NCBI RefSeq assembly: GCF_002835805.1
Contig: NZ_PISE01000011.1
Coordinates: forward strand, 1-64,000
Source: Niallia nealsonii
Lineage (GTDB): Bacteria > Bacillota > Bacilli > Bacillales > Cytobacillaceae
Direction: 5' to 3'
DNA length: 64,000 nucleotides
Below are positions 43,482 through 52,957 of the stretch, one piece after another (within the stretch, counting starts at the first letter, position 1; every line of letters begins with the position of its first letter). Under the pieces are notes generated by a model. It saw only the letters and a list, made by a program, of their open reading frames with translations, had not been told where the DNA came from and ran no database searches. The position numbers were made by a program, and so were the translations under genes.

Positions 43482-44312
43482 TTATTTAACAGATCCCATC
43501 ATTCCTGCCACAAAATGTTTTTGCATAATAAAGAATATTAATGCAACCGGAAGTGTAGCAATGACAATTGCTGTCATAATAACACCATAATCTGGAGAAT
43601 AACTAGATCCAAGATTAGATATCAATAAAGGGATTGTTTGATTTTCAGGTGATTGCAGAATAACCAATGGCCATAAATAGCTATTCCAGCTAGACATAAA
43701 CGTAATGATTGCCGCCGCCGCATAAGTTGTTTTCATAGTGGGCACATAAATTTTAAAGAAAACACCCAATTCAGATAAACCGTCGATTCTTCCTGCTTCC
43801 AAAATATCTACAGGAAACATCTTTGTGCTTTGCCTAAAGAAAAAAATAAGAAAAGCAGTAATAACGGTAGGAAGAATAACCGCTGCCATTGTATCAATTC
43901 CGATCATTGGAAATGTTTGAGAAATGAAACCAAACATTTTAAATAATGGCACCATTAATGCCGCAAAAGGAATCATCATGGAAAGCAATAATATATTAAA
44001 AACAATGTCCTTTGCTTTGCTGCGATAAATTTCAAAGCCATAACCAGCTAACGATGCAATGATCAATGACAATATAGTAGTTAATATGGATATCTTGGCT
44101 GAATTAAGCAATGCAGGAACAAGTTCTACTGAATTTAGTAAATTTTTCATATTATCAATAAAATGGGCTCCAGGCAATAATCTGCCTTGTGTGACATCAA
44201 CCGATTTATTAGTGGAACTTACAATCATCCATAAAAAAGGAAAAATGGATACAATCGTTGCAACACTTAAGACCGTATAATTAAATATCAACTTTGCTTT
44301 ATTTGTTTTCAT
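43482..44312 (-). CDS. ABC sugar permease, MalG/LacG type
   Basis: 276 residues, six TM segments, EAA-loop EAGRIDGLSELGVFFKIYVPTMK. Second permease of a CUT1 family carbohydrate importer; its start overlaps the end of the first permease gene by four bases (ATGA-type coupling). No ATPase gene is nearby, so it should use a shared MsmX-type ATPase encoded elsewhere. Confidence 0.93.
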   Translation of the reverse strand: MKTNKAKLIFNYTVLSVATIVSIFPFLWMIVSSTNKSVDVTQGRLLPGAHFIDNMKNLLNSVELVPALLNSAKISILTTILSLIIASLAGYGFEIYRSKAKDIVFNILLLSMMIPFAALMVPLFKMFGFISQTFPMIGIDTMAAVILPTVITAFLIFFFRQSTKMFPVDILEAGRIDGLSELGVFFKIYVPTMKTTYAAAAIITFMSSWNSYLWPLVILQSPENQTIPLLISNLGSSYSPDYGVIMTAIVIATLPVALIFFIMQKHFVAGMMGSVK

Positions 44313-45238
44313 TGCTTATCACCTGCCACTTTAAATTGAAGAATGGAGAATAGAACAATTAGAATAACAATTACATAAGAGACAGTCGCAGCATAGCCAA
44401 AATCTGGCGTGTATTTAAATGAAAGATTATAGATATACTGTGAAATCGTCATTGTTGCATTTCCCGGTCCACCTTGTGTGATATTCATTACTTCATCAAA
44501 TAATTGCAGTGTTCCAATTGTGGAAGTAATGGATGTAAAGAGAATAATTGGCTTTAAATTAGGGATTGTAATCTTAAAAAACTGTTGGACTGGTGAAGCG
44601 CCATCTATTCTTGCAGCTTCATAAATAGATTCATCAATATTCTGAAGCGCTGATAAATAGAAAATCATATTATAGCCAATCCACCTCCAAGTAATAGCGA
44701 GGATGATTGTCATCTTTGCCCAGAAAGGATCTGTCAACCATTCGATTGGCTGTGCAATGATGGATAATTTCATTAGCATTTGATTGATAAGTCCATCCTG
44801 ACTGAATAGATATTTAAAAATGACAGAATAAGCTACCAAAGAGGTTACACATGGCAAAAAGATAGCTGTTCGAAAAAAAGCTTTAAATTTTAATGTTTTA
44901 TTATTTAATAATACAGATAGAAATAATGCTAAAAGTATCATGATAGGTACTTGAACTATTAAGTAGATGACAGTATTTTTTACTGTCGTTAAAAAAGTTG
45001 GATCTTTAAATAATCGCGTATAGTTGTCAAATCCAACAAATTCAAGGTTCGTTCCTGTTCCTGACTGAAAAGATAATGTTAATGCCTTTAACATTGGATA
45101 AAAGTAAAATAAGCAAATAAAAATGGTAGCAACGGCTATAAAAGACCATCCGATTAAGGTACTTTTTAATTTATGATTTACGCTGTTTTTTTTCGGAACA
45201 CGTGTTATGCCGTGTATCGCTTTTTCCGGTGTAGCCAT
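44309..45238 (-). CDS. ABC sugar permease, MalF/LacF type
   Basis: 309 residues, six TM segments, EAA-loop YEAARIDGASPVQQFFKITIPNLK. First permease of the same importer. The frame opens with a TTG at 45247, but AGGAG is nine bases before the ATG at 45238, so that start is chosen. It is separated from the binding-protein gene by about 190 bases that contain hairpins, so its expression may be uncoupled from the upstream gene. Confidence 0.93.
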   Translation of the reverse strand: MATPEKAIHGITRVPKKNSVNHKLKSTLIGWSFIAVATIFICLFYFYPMLKALTLSFQSGTGTNLEFVGFDNYTRLFKDPTFLTTVKNTVIYLIVQVPIMILLALFLSVLLNNKTLKFKAFFRTAIFLPCVTSLVAYSVIFKYLFSQDGLINQMLMKLSIIAQPIEWLTDPFWAKMTIILAITWRWIGYNMIFYLSALQNIDESIYEAARIDGASPVQQFFKITIPNLKPIILFTSITSTIGTLQLFDEVMNITQGGPGNATMTISQYIYNLSFKYTPDFGYAATVSYVIVILIVLFSILQFKVAGDKQ

Positions 45239-45430
45239 ATCTATCAACTCCTATCAACCCGTTGATGCGGGATAAATTAAAACTTCTATCAGCAGAATTC
45301 GCTGTCCTTAGCTGAGTAAATAAAAAACCTCGAGTTTCTCTCCTAATTCCATAGGAGAATTCTTCACTCACTTGGAACTAGGAGATCCCCGAAGTCCTTT
45401 GTTTAGCTATTATTTTGGTAAATCCTTGAA
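45239..45430. other. Hairpin-rich insert inside the lactose operon
   Basis: On the minus strand it holds CTCCTATGGAATTAGGAG (perfect six-base arms), CAGCGAATTCTGCTG, and ATCAACGGGTTGAT just before the ribosome binding site of the permease gene. GAATTCT occurs twice. Sugar-ABC operons usually have short gaps here. It looks like a small non-autonomous element or processed leader, and is unlike the mini-elements at 22, 29 and 33 kb. Confidence 0.4.
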
Positions 45431-46714
45431 TTATTTGATTTGTTCTTCTGCTTGTTTCTGAACATCTTTTAATACTTTATCCAAGTCTTTTCCTTTTAAA
45501 TAATCTTGCATTCCCGTTGCAAGTAAATCTTCAATTGCATATGTGTGCAGTCCATAGTTTACTTGTGGAATTTGTTCTGTCCAGCTAGAGAAATCTGCAA
45601 TGATTTTTTGTCCCCCAAAATACTCATCACTAGCTTTATATGCTTCACTTTCAGCTGCAGGTTGATACGTACCGATTGCACCAATTTCTTTCACTAAATC
45701 TTGATAAAAGTCAACATTCGATCCAAATGTTTTTGCTAAGAAATCTGCTGACTCTTCTTTTCCATCCGTATTTAACACATACCAAGAACTTCCGCCAAGA
45801 TTAGTTGCGTTTATAGAGTTAGATACGTTTGCAAGTTTTGGAAAAGGCAGTACTGCCCATTTACCAGATTGAGAAGCTTCTGATTTAATAGAAGGAGTAA
45901 TCCAGTTTCCTGTTGGAACAGATGCAATCTCTCCGCTGTTAAATCCTGCTACAAATTGGCTCCAATCGGATACTGGTTTGACGATGTCAGCATCCAGAAG
46001 TTCTTTATATGTTTTAAATGCTTCTTTTAATGCATCGTTATTTGCAATTGCGGGTGTAGCACCGTCTGATTCTAAGTACCATGCACCGCTAGATTGAATC
46101 ATCATTCGAATTAGACCTAAATCTTTAGGATCTTGTGTTAACATTTGTTTTCCGGTCGCTTCTTTCACTTTTTTGCCAACTTCGATGTATTTTTCCCAAC
46201 TCATATTGTGTAAATCTTCTATGCTGTATCCTGCTTTTTCCAAATAATCTGTTCTTACATAAAGTCCTGCTACACCAGTATCAAATGGTATTCCATAATT
46301 TTTTCCATCTATACTAGTTGGTGCAATTTTATATTTCGCAAAATCATTTGCATGAAAGGAATCTGTCAGCTCATAAAACATATCCGGATATGCTTTTAAA
46401 AAACTTTGAGCCCGATAATCTTCAATTAGCACCATATTTGGCAATCCTTTAGTAGTTCCAGAGCTTAAACTAGTATTCAACTTTTGGATAATATCCGCCT
46501 GTGCATATTCTACTACCTTTACATTTAGTTCTTTATTTTCTTTTTTATAGGCTTCTTTTGCCATTTCTAATGCTTTAATATTAAAGTTAGGATCCCAAGC
46601 CCAAACTGTGATATCGTTTATTTTCTTCTCAGATGAGCTTGAAGTGCTGCTTCCCGATGAGCAAGCACTTAAAAGCAATATGCTGACTAATACTAGTGCA
46701 AAAAACTTTTTCAT
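45431..46714 (-). CDS. ABC sugar-binding lipoprotein
   Basis: 427 residues. Signal peptide with lipobox LLLSACSSG, so it is anchored outside the membrane by Cys18. The CUT1 extracellular-solute-binding fold (group 1) shows ITVWAWDPNFNIKALE and IPFDTGVAGLYVRTDYLEKAG. It is the first gene of the lactose/galactoside operon, under a perfect cre box, and downstream of a two-component system. AGGGGGA precedes the ATG. It is likely specific for lactose or galacto-oligosaccharide, as inferred from LacZ in the operon. Confidence 0.93.
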   Translation of the reverse strand: MKKFFALVLVSILLLSACSSGSSTSSSSEKKINDITVWAWDPNFNIKALEMAKEAYKKENKELNVKVVEYAQADIIQKLNTSLSSGTTKGLPNMVLIEDYRAQSFLKAYPDMFYELTDSFHANDFAKYKIAPTSIDGKNYGIPFDTGVAGLYVRTDYLEKAGYSIEDLHNMSWEKYIEVGKKVKEATGKQMLTQDPKDLGLIRMMIQSSGAWYLESDGATPAIANNDALKEAFKTYKELLDADIVKPVSDWSQFVAGFNSGEIASVPTGNWITPSIKSEASQSGKWAVLPFPKLANVSNSINATNLGGSSWYVLNTDGKEESADFLAKTFGSNVDFYQDLVKEIGAIGTYQPAAESEAYKASDEYFGGQKIIADFSSWTEQIPQVNYGLHTYAIEDLLATGMQDYLKGKDLDKVLKDVQKQAEEQIK

Positions 46715-46734
46715 ATTAAATCCCCCTTTTTATC

Positions 46735-46749
46735 TTGAAAACGCTACCA
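46735..46749 (+). promoter_or_regulatory. Perfect cre box before the lactose operon
   Basis: TTGAAAACGCTACCA matches all 15 positions of WTGNAANCGNWNNCW. It is 21-35 bases upstream of the binding-protein start. CcpA repression of the whole operon by glucose is predicted. Confidence 0.85.
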
Positions 46750-46880
46750 CGACTACAATATCTATCCTACCATTTTCATTTTTTTAAAGTTAGGAATTTT
46801 TTTTTGCACATTTGTAATTATTTTTGTTTTTTTTGCTGACTATTTAAAAATTTGTATTTTTTTTAGAATTTGATACTTTT

Positions 46881-48677
46881 CTATTCTGTTTTTGAGTTAT
46901 CAGCCATTTTAGCCGATATAATCGGCAGCATGATTTTCACTTTTGTTCCATCTCCTAATGTACTAGATATATCTATACCAAATGGTTCTCCATATAATAA
47001 TTGAATTCTTTCATTTACATTGCGGATGCCTATTCCTTTAAACAGCTGCTGATTCCGTTTTGTATCAGGCAAATGACTATCAGAAATGAACTCAATTCCA
47101 TCACCATTATCTACAACCTCACAAATCAGATGGTTTTTGTCTGACCAAACAAGGATATGGATATACCCATGATTTTTTAAAGTGAATGCATGAAAAAAAG
47201 CATTCTCCACAAATGGCTGTAAAAGCAGCTTAGGAATTTGATATTGTCCGCATTCTGGATCAATAAAGTACTGGACATTAATACGACTGCCATATCGTTT
47301 TTGATTGATAGAAACATAATTTTGCAAACTTTCTATTTCTTTATCTATTGTCACCGTCTCACTTACATTGCCGATTGTATTTTGCAATAAAGAAATAAGG
47401 GAATTAATAATAGCATCTGCTTCCTTTTTTTCTCCTTGCTGTACTATAAATTTAATGGAAGTAAGTGTGTTGTATAAAAAATGGGGATTAATCTGCTGCT
47501 GAAGCGCCTCAAGTTCTGCATTTCTTTGCTGCTTTTGAGCAAGGAGCAATTGATCTACATATTCATGAAGCTCATCTAACATCGAATTAAAAGCCCTCCC
47601 TATTTGCCTAGTTTCATAAATCCCATCAACTGTTACATATTGATGAAACTTATTTTGAGAAGCATTAGATATTTGTTTTACTAGACGAGACAAAGAATTT
47701 GTTAACATTCTGGATAAGAAAAAACTGACAATCAAGGCGATTAGAACGATGGTCATACAAATCATAAAAATAGCTTTTTTATCAATTAAACCTCCTATCG
47801 CCTGTTTTTTATCAATAGTGTTAAATAAATACATATCAAATGAAGGCATATATTTCATTAAAATGATTTGTTCTTTCCCCATAAACTCTTCGATAATATA
47901 CTGATCCTTGCTTGAGCTAACCTTCTCTACATGCTGAATTAATTCTGGCTCCATACGCCCAATTAATTCCGATTGGTTACTTGAAAGGATTACACCAGAT
48001 TTATTCATAAGATAAACATCGTTTCCTGATCCAGTATAATTAGCATAAAAATTTCTAAACTCACTTTCTGCAATAACAAAAAACATAGATCCATAGATAG
48101 ACGTTGAGAATGGATCTTTTAATGCTCGTGATGCAACAATGAAATCATCTTTATTATTAGGTGAATCACTTTTCAATTGATAATATTGGTATACTATTTT
48201 TTGAGGTGTCGCTCTCGTTTGCTTTATTAATTCACTTTCTTTTAATTCTTCATCTGTAATTGGCCAGTAGGAACGATTTGTTGTATAATTCACACCATTT
48301 ATTCCGCTGATGAATATTTCTGCCTCAAAAGGGTCAAGGTTGGATTTAATATATTTCATTTGCTGATCCAGATTATAAAATGAACGCATTTTTTCGATAT
48401 TTGTTTCTTTTTCGGTCAACACACTTTTCACCGTACTGCTTTGCAGAATATTAGTTGAAGCGATTACAATGGAATCATGATAAGATTCCAGCTTATCACT
48501 TATTTGATTCATTACTTTAGAATTAGTAATGCTAAATTTTTCAATAAAAAAATTCTCGGACATCCTTAAAGTTGCCCAAGAAATACTGATGCTGACAATT
48601 ATAACGATGGTAACAGTCAATAAAAACATAATGATAAACAACCCATTATGTTTAAAACGGTTTGGTATAAGCTTCAT
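46881..48677 (-). CDS. Sensor histidine kinase, YesM/LytS type
   Basis: 598 residues. TM1 about 13-35, an extracellular Cache-like sensor about 40-300, TM2 about 305-325, HAMP about 325-380, then the His-kinase domain with QQQINPHFLYNTLTSIKF (phospho-accepting His near residue 399) and HATPase with VENAFFHAF, VVDNGDGI and GIGIRNVNERIQL. It would sense an external sugar, directly or through the binding protein. It follows its response-regulator gene by 12 bases. Divided from the lactose operon by about 165 bases, so it has a separate promoter. Confidence 0.93.
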   Translation of the reverse strand: MKLIPNRFKHNGLFIIMFLLTVTIVIIVSISISWATLRMSENFFIEKFSITNSKVMNQISDKLESYHDSIVIASTNILQSSTVKSVLTEKETNIEKMRSFYNLDQQMKYIKSNLDPFEAEIFISGINGVNYTTNRSYWPITDEELKESELIKQTRATPQKIVYQYYQLKSDSPNNKDDFIVASRALKDPFSTSIYGSMFFVIAESEFRNFYANYTGSGNDVYLMNKSGVILSSNQSELIGRMEPELIQHVEKVSSSKDQYIIEEFMGKEQIILMKYMPSFDMYLFNTIDKKQAIGGLIDKKAIFMICMTIVLIALIVSFFLSRMLTNSLSRLVKQISNASQNKFHQYVTVDGIYETRQIGRAFNSMLDELHEYVDQLLLAQKQQRNAELEALQQQINPHFLYNTLTSIKFIVQQGEKKEADAIINSLISLLQNTIGNVSETVTIDKEIESLQNYVSINQKRYGSRINVQYFIDPECGQYQIPKLLLQPFVENAFFHAFTLKNHGYIHILVWSDKNHLICEVVDNGDGIEFISDSHLPDTKRNQQLFKGIGIRNVNERIQLLYGEPFGIDISSTLGDGTKVKIMLPIISAKMADNSKTE

Positions 48678-48689
48678 TGATTATTCCTC

Positions 48690-50222
48690 TTATCTTATTT
48701 GATATTTTCTTCTATATTGGCTAGGTGACAATCCCTTTAGTTTCTTAAAAACTTTGCAGAAATAGCTGTGATCTGAATATCCTACCATACCGCTAATCTC
48801 TGATATAGAATTTTCCCCATCTTTTAATAGCTTAGTCGCCTTTTCTATTCTGATCCTATTTAGAAATTCAATAAAACTTTCATTATTATGTGCGGAAAAA
48901 TAACTCGAAAGATAGGAAGGATTAAAATGAAAATGATTGGCCAAATCTGTTAATGTTAAAGACTCTGCATAATGTTCTGTAACATAACCAATGATTCTTT
49001 TCATATTAATCGGAACTATCGGTTGATCTTCCTTATGGAGTACATATTTCCTTGCCTCTTCAAGAAATAAATCTAATTGATTGGTGGCATCTTTTGCGGT
49101 ATGAGATTGATCAATCATATTAAAATAATGATATTTTGTATTATCCAACTCTTTCACTTCATATCCCATATTGTTAAGAAGAATAGTTAAATTGAAAATA
49201 ATATTACTAAAAAAAGCTTTATACTCAGAAACTTCCATCGTATAACAGCAAGCCATCTTTTCCACATGTTTTTTTAAATATTCTAATGCAGAATCAAAAT
49301 TTTTCTGTTTCCATTCATCAATAAACCAATCTAAATTAAAATTCTCCTTTTTGGGACGATAATTCATCCATTCTTCCTCTGTTATATACCATTCATCGGG
49401 AAAATAAAAAGAATAATCTATGATCTTTAAAAAACTATTTTTATATATTATCCCAGTTTGCGAAAAATCATTATATCCCTTTGACAGGAAAAAGTAATGA
49501 CTTGTTGCAAGCTGCATCGCTGCTTTTTTCAGTTGCTTTTCCAACAAATTGCTTTTATCTGTATTAATAAGAAATATGTCATAAGAATCTTTTAGATAAC
49601 ATGGATAATAACGATAATCTTGTACATCTAAATCCAACAGCTTCTCTAACTTGCTTTTTCTGCTAGCTGTTCCCTTTAGCTTAATTCCCAACAAATAAAA
49701 AGCAGAATGGGGAAGTTCCTGTTTGATTTCATTCTTATTTATTTGTACTTCATAGCCTGATAGCAATCTTTCCAACAGTTTTGGGACAGATTTCTTTGCA
49801 TAATCCTTGTTTCTTTGCTTTTCAAACGCAGGAATTCTTCGTCTTGCGACATTCAATACATCCAATAAACTTTGAGTATCCAGTTTTGGCTTTAATATGT
49901 AATCTACAACACCATTTTGAAAGGTAGACCTGACGTAATCGTACTCACTGAAACTGCTCAGTATAATTATTTCAACCGAAGAAAATTTTTCTTTTACTAT
50001 TCGAGTTAATTCTTCCCCATCCATCAACGGCATGACCATATCCGTTAATATAATATGCGGATTGATGGTTTCCATCAATTCCAACGCTTCCTTGCCATTT
50101 GATGCCTCGCCAACAATTTCGAATCCCTCATTCTCCCAATCTATATAATGCTTAATCCCCTGTCTTATTAGATCTTCATCATCCACAATAAGGACTTTGC
50201 AATAGTTCTCCTCTTTCATCAT
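48690..50222 (-). CDS. Response regulator with AraC-type DNA-binding domain, YesN type
   Basis: 510 residues. REC domain with Asp61 (ILTDMVMPLMDG), a middle region of about 250 residues without recognised motifs, and a C-terminal AraC double helix-turn-helix (FNPSYLSSYFSAHNNESF, ISEISGMVGYSDHSYFCKVFKK). It should activate the lactose ABC operon when phosphorylated by the kinase encoded just downstream. GGAGAATAC precedes the ATG. Confidence 0.93.
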   Translation of the reverse strand: MMKEENYCKVLIVDDEDLIRQGIKHYIDWENEGFEIVGEASNGKEALELMETINPHIILTDMVMPLMDGEELTRIVKEKFSSVEIIILSSFSEYDYVRSTFQNGVVDYILKPKLDTQSLLDVLNVARRRIPAFEKQRNKDYAKKSVPKLLERLLSGYEVQINKNEIKQELPHSAFYLLGIKLKGTASRKSKLEKLLDLDVQDYRYYPCYLKDSYDIFLINTDKSNLLEKQLKKAAMQLATSHYFFLSKGYNDFSQTGIIYKNSFLKIIDYSFYFPDEWYITEEEWMNYRPKKENFNLDWFIDEWKQKNFDSALEYLKKHVEKMACCYTMEVSEYKAFFSNIIFNLTILLNNMGYEVKELDNTKYHYFNMIDQSHTAKDATNQLDLFLEEARKYVLHKEDQPIVPINMKRIIGYVTEHYAESLTLTDLANHFHFNPSYLSSYFSAHNNESFIEFLNRIRIEKATKLLKDGENSISEISGMVGYSDHSYFCKVFKKLKGLSPSQYRRKYQIR

Positions 50223-50619
50223 GTATTCTCCTTACTATATTTCTATTTTTAGTCTACTCATTAGAGAACATTTCAATGAAATGAACAATTTAATATTTTG
50301 GATGCGTTTTCATTTTTTGATAAAAAAAACTTTCTCTTTTAAATTATAGTCGATATGTAACAAGTAATGAAGGAAAAATCGTTCATTTTGCACAGATAAA
50401 AGAATTGGTGAAAGGCTTTTGAATCTTCTCATTTTTTGTTTCCTTTGCCTCATTGAAAAACAGACGAAAAACAATAAAAAAAGGCACCCATGGGAGATAA
50501 CCAATTAGAATAGCCGGCCCCATATTGGTAATTCATCGTCAGTTAAACTACTTACACAGCTTTTGATTTTGTTTATATTTATTGTTTTCACAAGCTTTAT
50601 AATAACGCTTATATTTTTT
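50223..50619. other. Gene-free spacer
   Basis: About 400 AT-rich bases between the response regulator start and the gntP remnant's end. It should hold the regulator's promoter. A 64-codon open frame on the minus strand (50310-50504) has no recognisable product. Confidence 0.35.
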
Positions 50620-51105
50620 TCAAATAAACATCTCTAATAATAATACAAAACCAAGACCAGTTATAGAAATAACAGTTGTCTGCAAACTCCATGTTTGGAA
50701 TGTTTCCTTCATACTTAAGCCAAAATACTCTTTAACCGTCCAAAAACCTGCATCATTTACATGACAGAAAATAACGTTGCCTGCCCCTGTTGCTAATACG
50801 GCCAATGCTGGGTTAACTGTACTTACTGCCAAAAGCGGAGTAACTAAACCTGCCGTAGTAAGTGCGGCTACCGTGGCAGATCCTAAACATAATCTTAAAA
50901 GTGCTGCAATCATCCACGCAACTAATAATGGAGACATATTGGTTTGACTAAACAATGTTGCCACATAATCTCCCACTCCTCCGTTTACTAATACTCGTTT
51001 AAATGCTCCGCCACCGCCGATAATTAATAGTATCATAGCTATTTAGGCGATAGATTGAGATAATGTATTTCCGATCTCTTTCATAGGAATCCTTCTTGCA
51101 TAGGA
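50620..51105 (-). pseudogene. GntP-family gluconate permease, 5'-truncated and interrupted
   Basis: The last 155 or so codons of a gluconate:H+ symporter (normally about 450). The 138-codon tail contains [16 protein letters not shown] and [18 protein letters not shown], typical GntP blocks. Upstream in the same frame RRIPMKEIGNTLSQSIA is cut by a TAA (51043-51045). Further 5' the homology ends at about 51105, next to the permease terminator. No separate start makes the tail functional. Confidence 0.8.
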
Positions 51106-51130
51106 AACCATGCATCTATTCTTCAATAAA

Positions 51131-51170
51131 AAAACCTGCAGCAAAATCGCTACAGGCTTTCTATCAATTA
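51131..51170 (-). terminator. Terminator of the CycA-type permease gene
   Basis: On the minus strand CCTGTAGC pairs with GCTGCAGG, followed by TTTTTTT, directly after the stop at 51174. Confidence 0.88.
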
Positions 51171-51173
51171 TTT

Positions 51174-52550
51174 TTAGAGATTATCTATTGTTTGATTTTT
51201 AGGTATTGCATTTTTGCGTTTTAGCTTATAGATTACCACAAGCACAATAAACCATACTGGTGTAACAAACAAAGCGACACGTGTATCTTCTGCAAGTGCC
51301 AGCACAACAAGCACAAAAGCAAGAAAAGCTAAAATCAAATAATTAGCGAATGGATATAACGGCAACTTGAATTTACTCTTACTTGCTAATTCTGGTCTTG
51401 TTTTGCGATATTTCAAATGACAAATAACAGTAATCCCCCAAATAAAGATAAAACATACAGTAGAAATACTCGTTATTAAGGTAAATACACCTTCTGGCAT
51501 AACGTAGTTTAAAATAACTGCTGCCAAAATAACCATCATGGAAAAGAATAATGCATTTGATGGTACCTGGCTTTTAGTCAATTTTGCTAAAGGTACAGGT
51601 GCATTATTATCTTTTGCCAATGAATAGATCATTCTGCTTGTACTAAAAATGGCGCTGTTGCAAGCTGATGCTGCAGATGTCAAAACAACAAAATTGACAA
51701 TTCCTGCTGCTGCTGCAATTCCAACTGCCAAGAATACTTGAACAAAAGGACTTTCGCCTGGATTAATGGCATTCCATGGATAAATGCTCATAATTACAAC
51801 CAGTGCCCCAACATAGAAAAGCAATACTCTAATAGGAATATTATTAATCGCTTTTGGAATTACTTTCTCTGGATTTTCTGTTTCTCCTGCTGTTAATCCG
51901 ACAAGTTCAATCCCAACAAAAGCAAAAACAACCATTTGGAATGAAAGAATAAATCCATGCATTCCATGTGGAAACATGCCATCATGACTCCATAAATTAG
52001 TAAAGCTTGATGGTCCTGCATCAGTCGCAAAACCTTTAATAATCATAAATATTCCAATAACAATTAAAGCTAATATTGCGATAACTTTTACTAAAGCAAA
52101 CCAAAATTCCATTTCCCCAAATAACTTTACAGTGGCAAGATTCATGACAAGTAAAATCACTAATGCTATTAAACCTGGCATCCATTGTGGTACATGAGGA
52201 AACCAAAATTGTGTGTATAATCCAACAGCTGTTAAGTCTGCCATTGCAATAGAAATCCAGCAAAACCAGTACGTCCAGCCCGTTACGAACGCAGCCCCAT
52301 TCCCTAAATAATCTTGGACAAAATCAACAAAGGAATGATATTTTAAGTTGCTTAAAAGCAGCTCTCCAAGTGCACGCATAATTAAAAAACATATAACTCC
52401 TGTAATCATATAAGCAAATAGAATCGACGGTCCTGCTAGATGAATAGATTTTCCTGCACCAAGAAACAAACCTGTCCCAATAGCACCGCCGATCGCAATC
52501 AATTGGACATGTCTATTTTTTAGTCCTCTTGCTAATTTCTCTTCTGGCAT
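51174..52550 (-). CDS. Amino-acid permease, CycA (D-Ala/D-Ser/Gly) type
   Basis: 458 residues, twelve TM segments of the APC superfamily. RGLKNRHVQLIAIGGAIGTG at the start and FVGIELVGLTAGETENPEKV in TM6 are the AAT subgroup, nearest in feel to CycA/YtnA. A longer reading (to 52610) exists, but GGGGA lies before the ATG at 52550 and the family start motif follows, so I use that. It transports D-alanine, D-serine, glycine or related amino acids with protons; the exact substrate is inferred. Confidence 0.88.
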   Translation of the reverse strand: MPEEKLARGLKNRHVQLIAIGGAIGTGLFLGAGKSIHLAGPSILFAYMITGVICFLIMRALGELLLSNLKYHSFVDFVQDYLGNGAAFVTGWTYWFCWISIAMADLTAVGLYTQFWFPHVPQWMPGLIALVILLVMNLATVKLFGEMEFWFALVKVIAILALIVIGIFMIIKGFATDAGPSSFTNLWSHDGMFPHGMHGFILSFQMVVFAFVGIELVGLTAGETENPEKVIPKAINNIPIRVLLFYVGALVVIMSIYPWNAINPGESPFVQVFLAVGIAAAAGIVNFVVLTSAASACNSAIFSTSRMIYSLAKDNNAPVPLAKLTKSQVPSNALFFSMMVILAAVILNYVMPEGVFTLITSISTVCFIFIWGITVICHLKYRKTRPELASKSKFKLPLYPFANYLILAFLAFVLVVLALAEDTRVALFVTPVWFIVLVVIYKLKRKNAIPKNQTIDNL

Positions 52551-52957
52551 AATATTTCCCCACTCTCTTTCCTTCTTGTTACCATACTTATACGCCAGCA
52601 AAAATTCCATATGCAGCGCACATTTGTAATAGAGACTATGACAGATAGTTTAGCATATTTTGATAACAATCAAAACATACTGCAAAAGTTTTTAAAAAAA
52701 TATTGAAAAATAATAAAAAAACATACTCTTTTATACGAAAAACAACAAAAAACAACAAAAAACAAACTTTTTCTTTAGTAGAAAATTTTTAAAATCTCTC
52801 CTACCCTTCTGGTTATTTGCAAAAAATATGATGGAATAGGTTGCATTGACACATAGACTACCCTAAAATACAAAATAGATATAGTTTACTTTGGAAAAAA
52901 CAAGATAAATGAACAAGACTTCTTTTGAAACATGTTCATCTCTAGGAGGAAGCATTC
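52551..52957. promoter_or_regulatory. Divergent intergenic region with promoter of the Prs-like gene
   Basis: A plus-strand promoter fits: TTGACA (52846-52851), 17-base spacer, TACAAA (52869-52874). In the leader ATGAACA and TGTTCAT form a stem just before AGGAGG. The remainder is A-rich with no coding potential. Confidence 0.6.
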
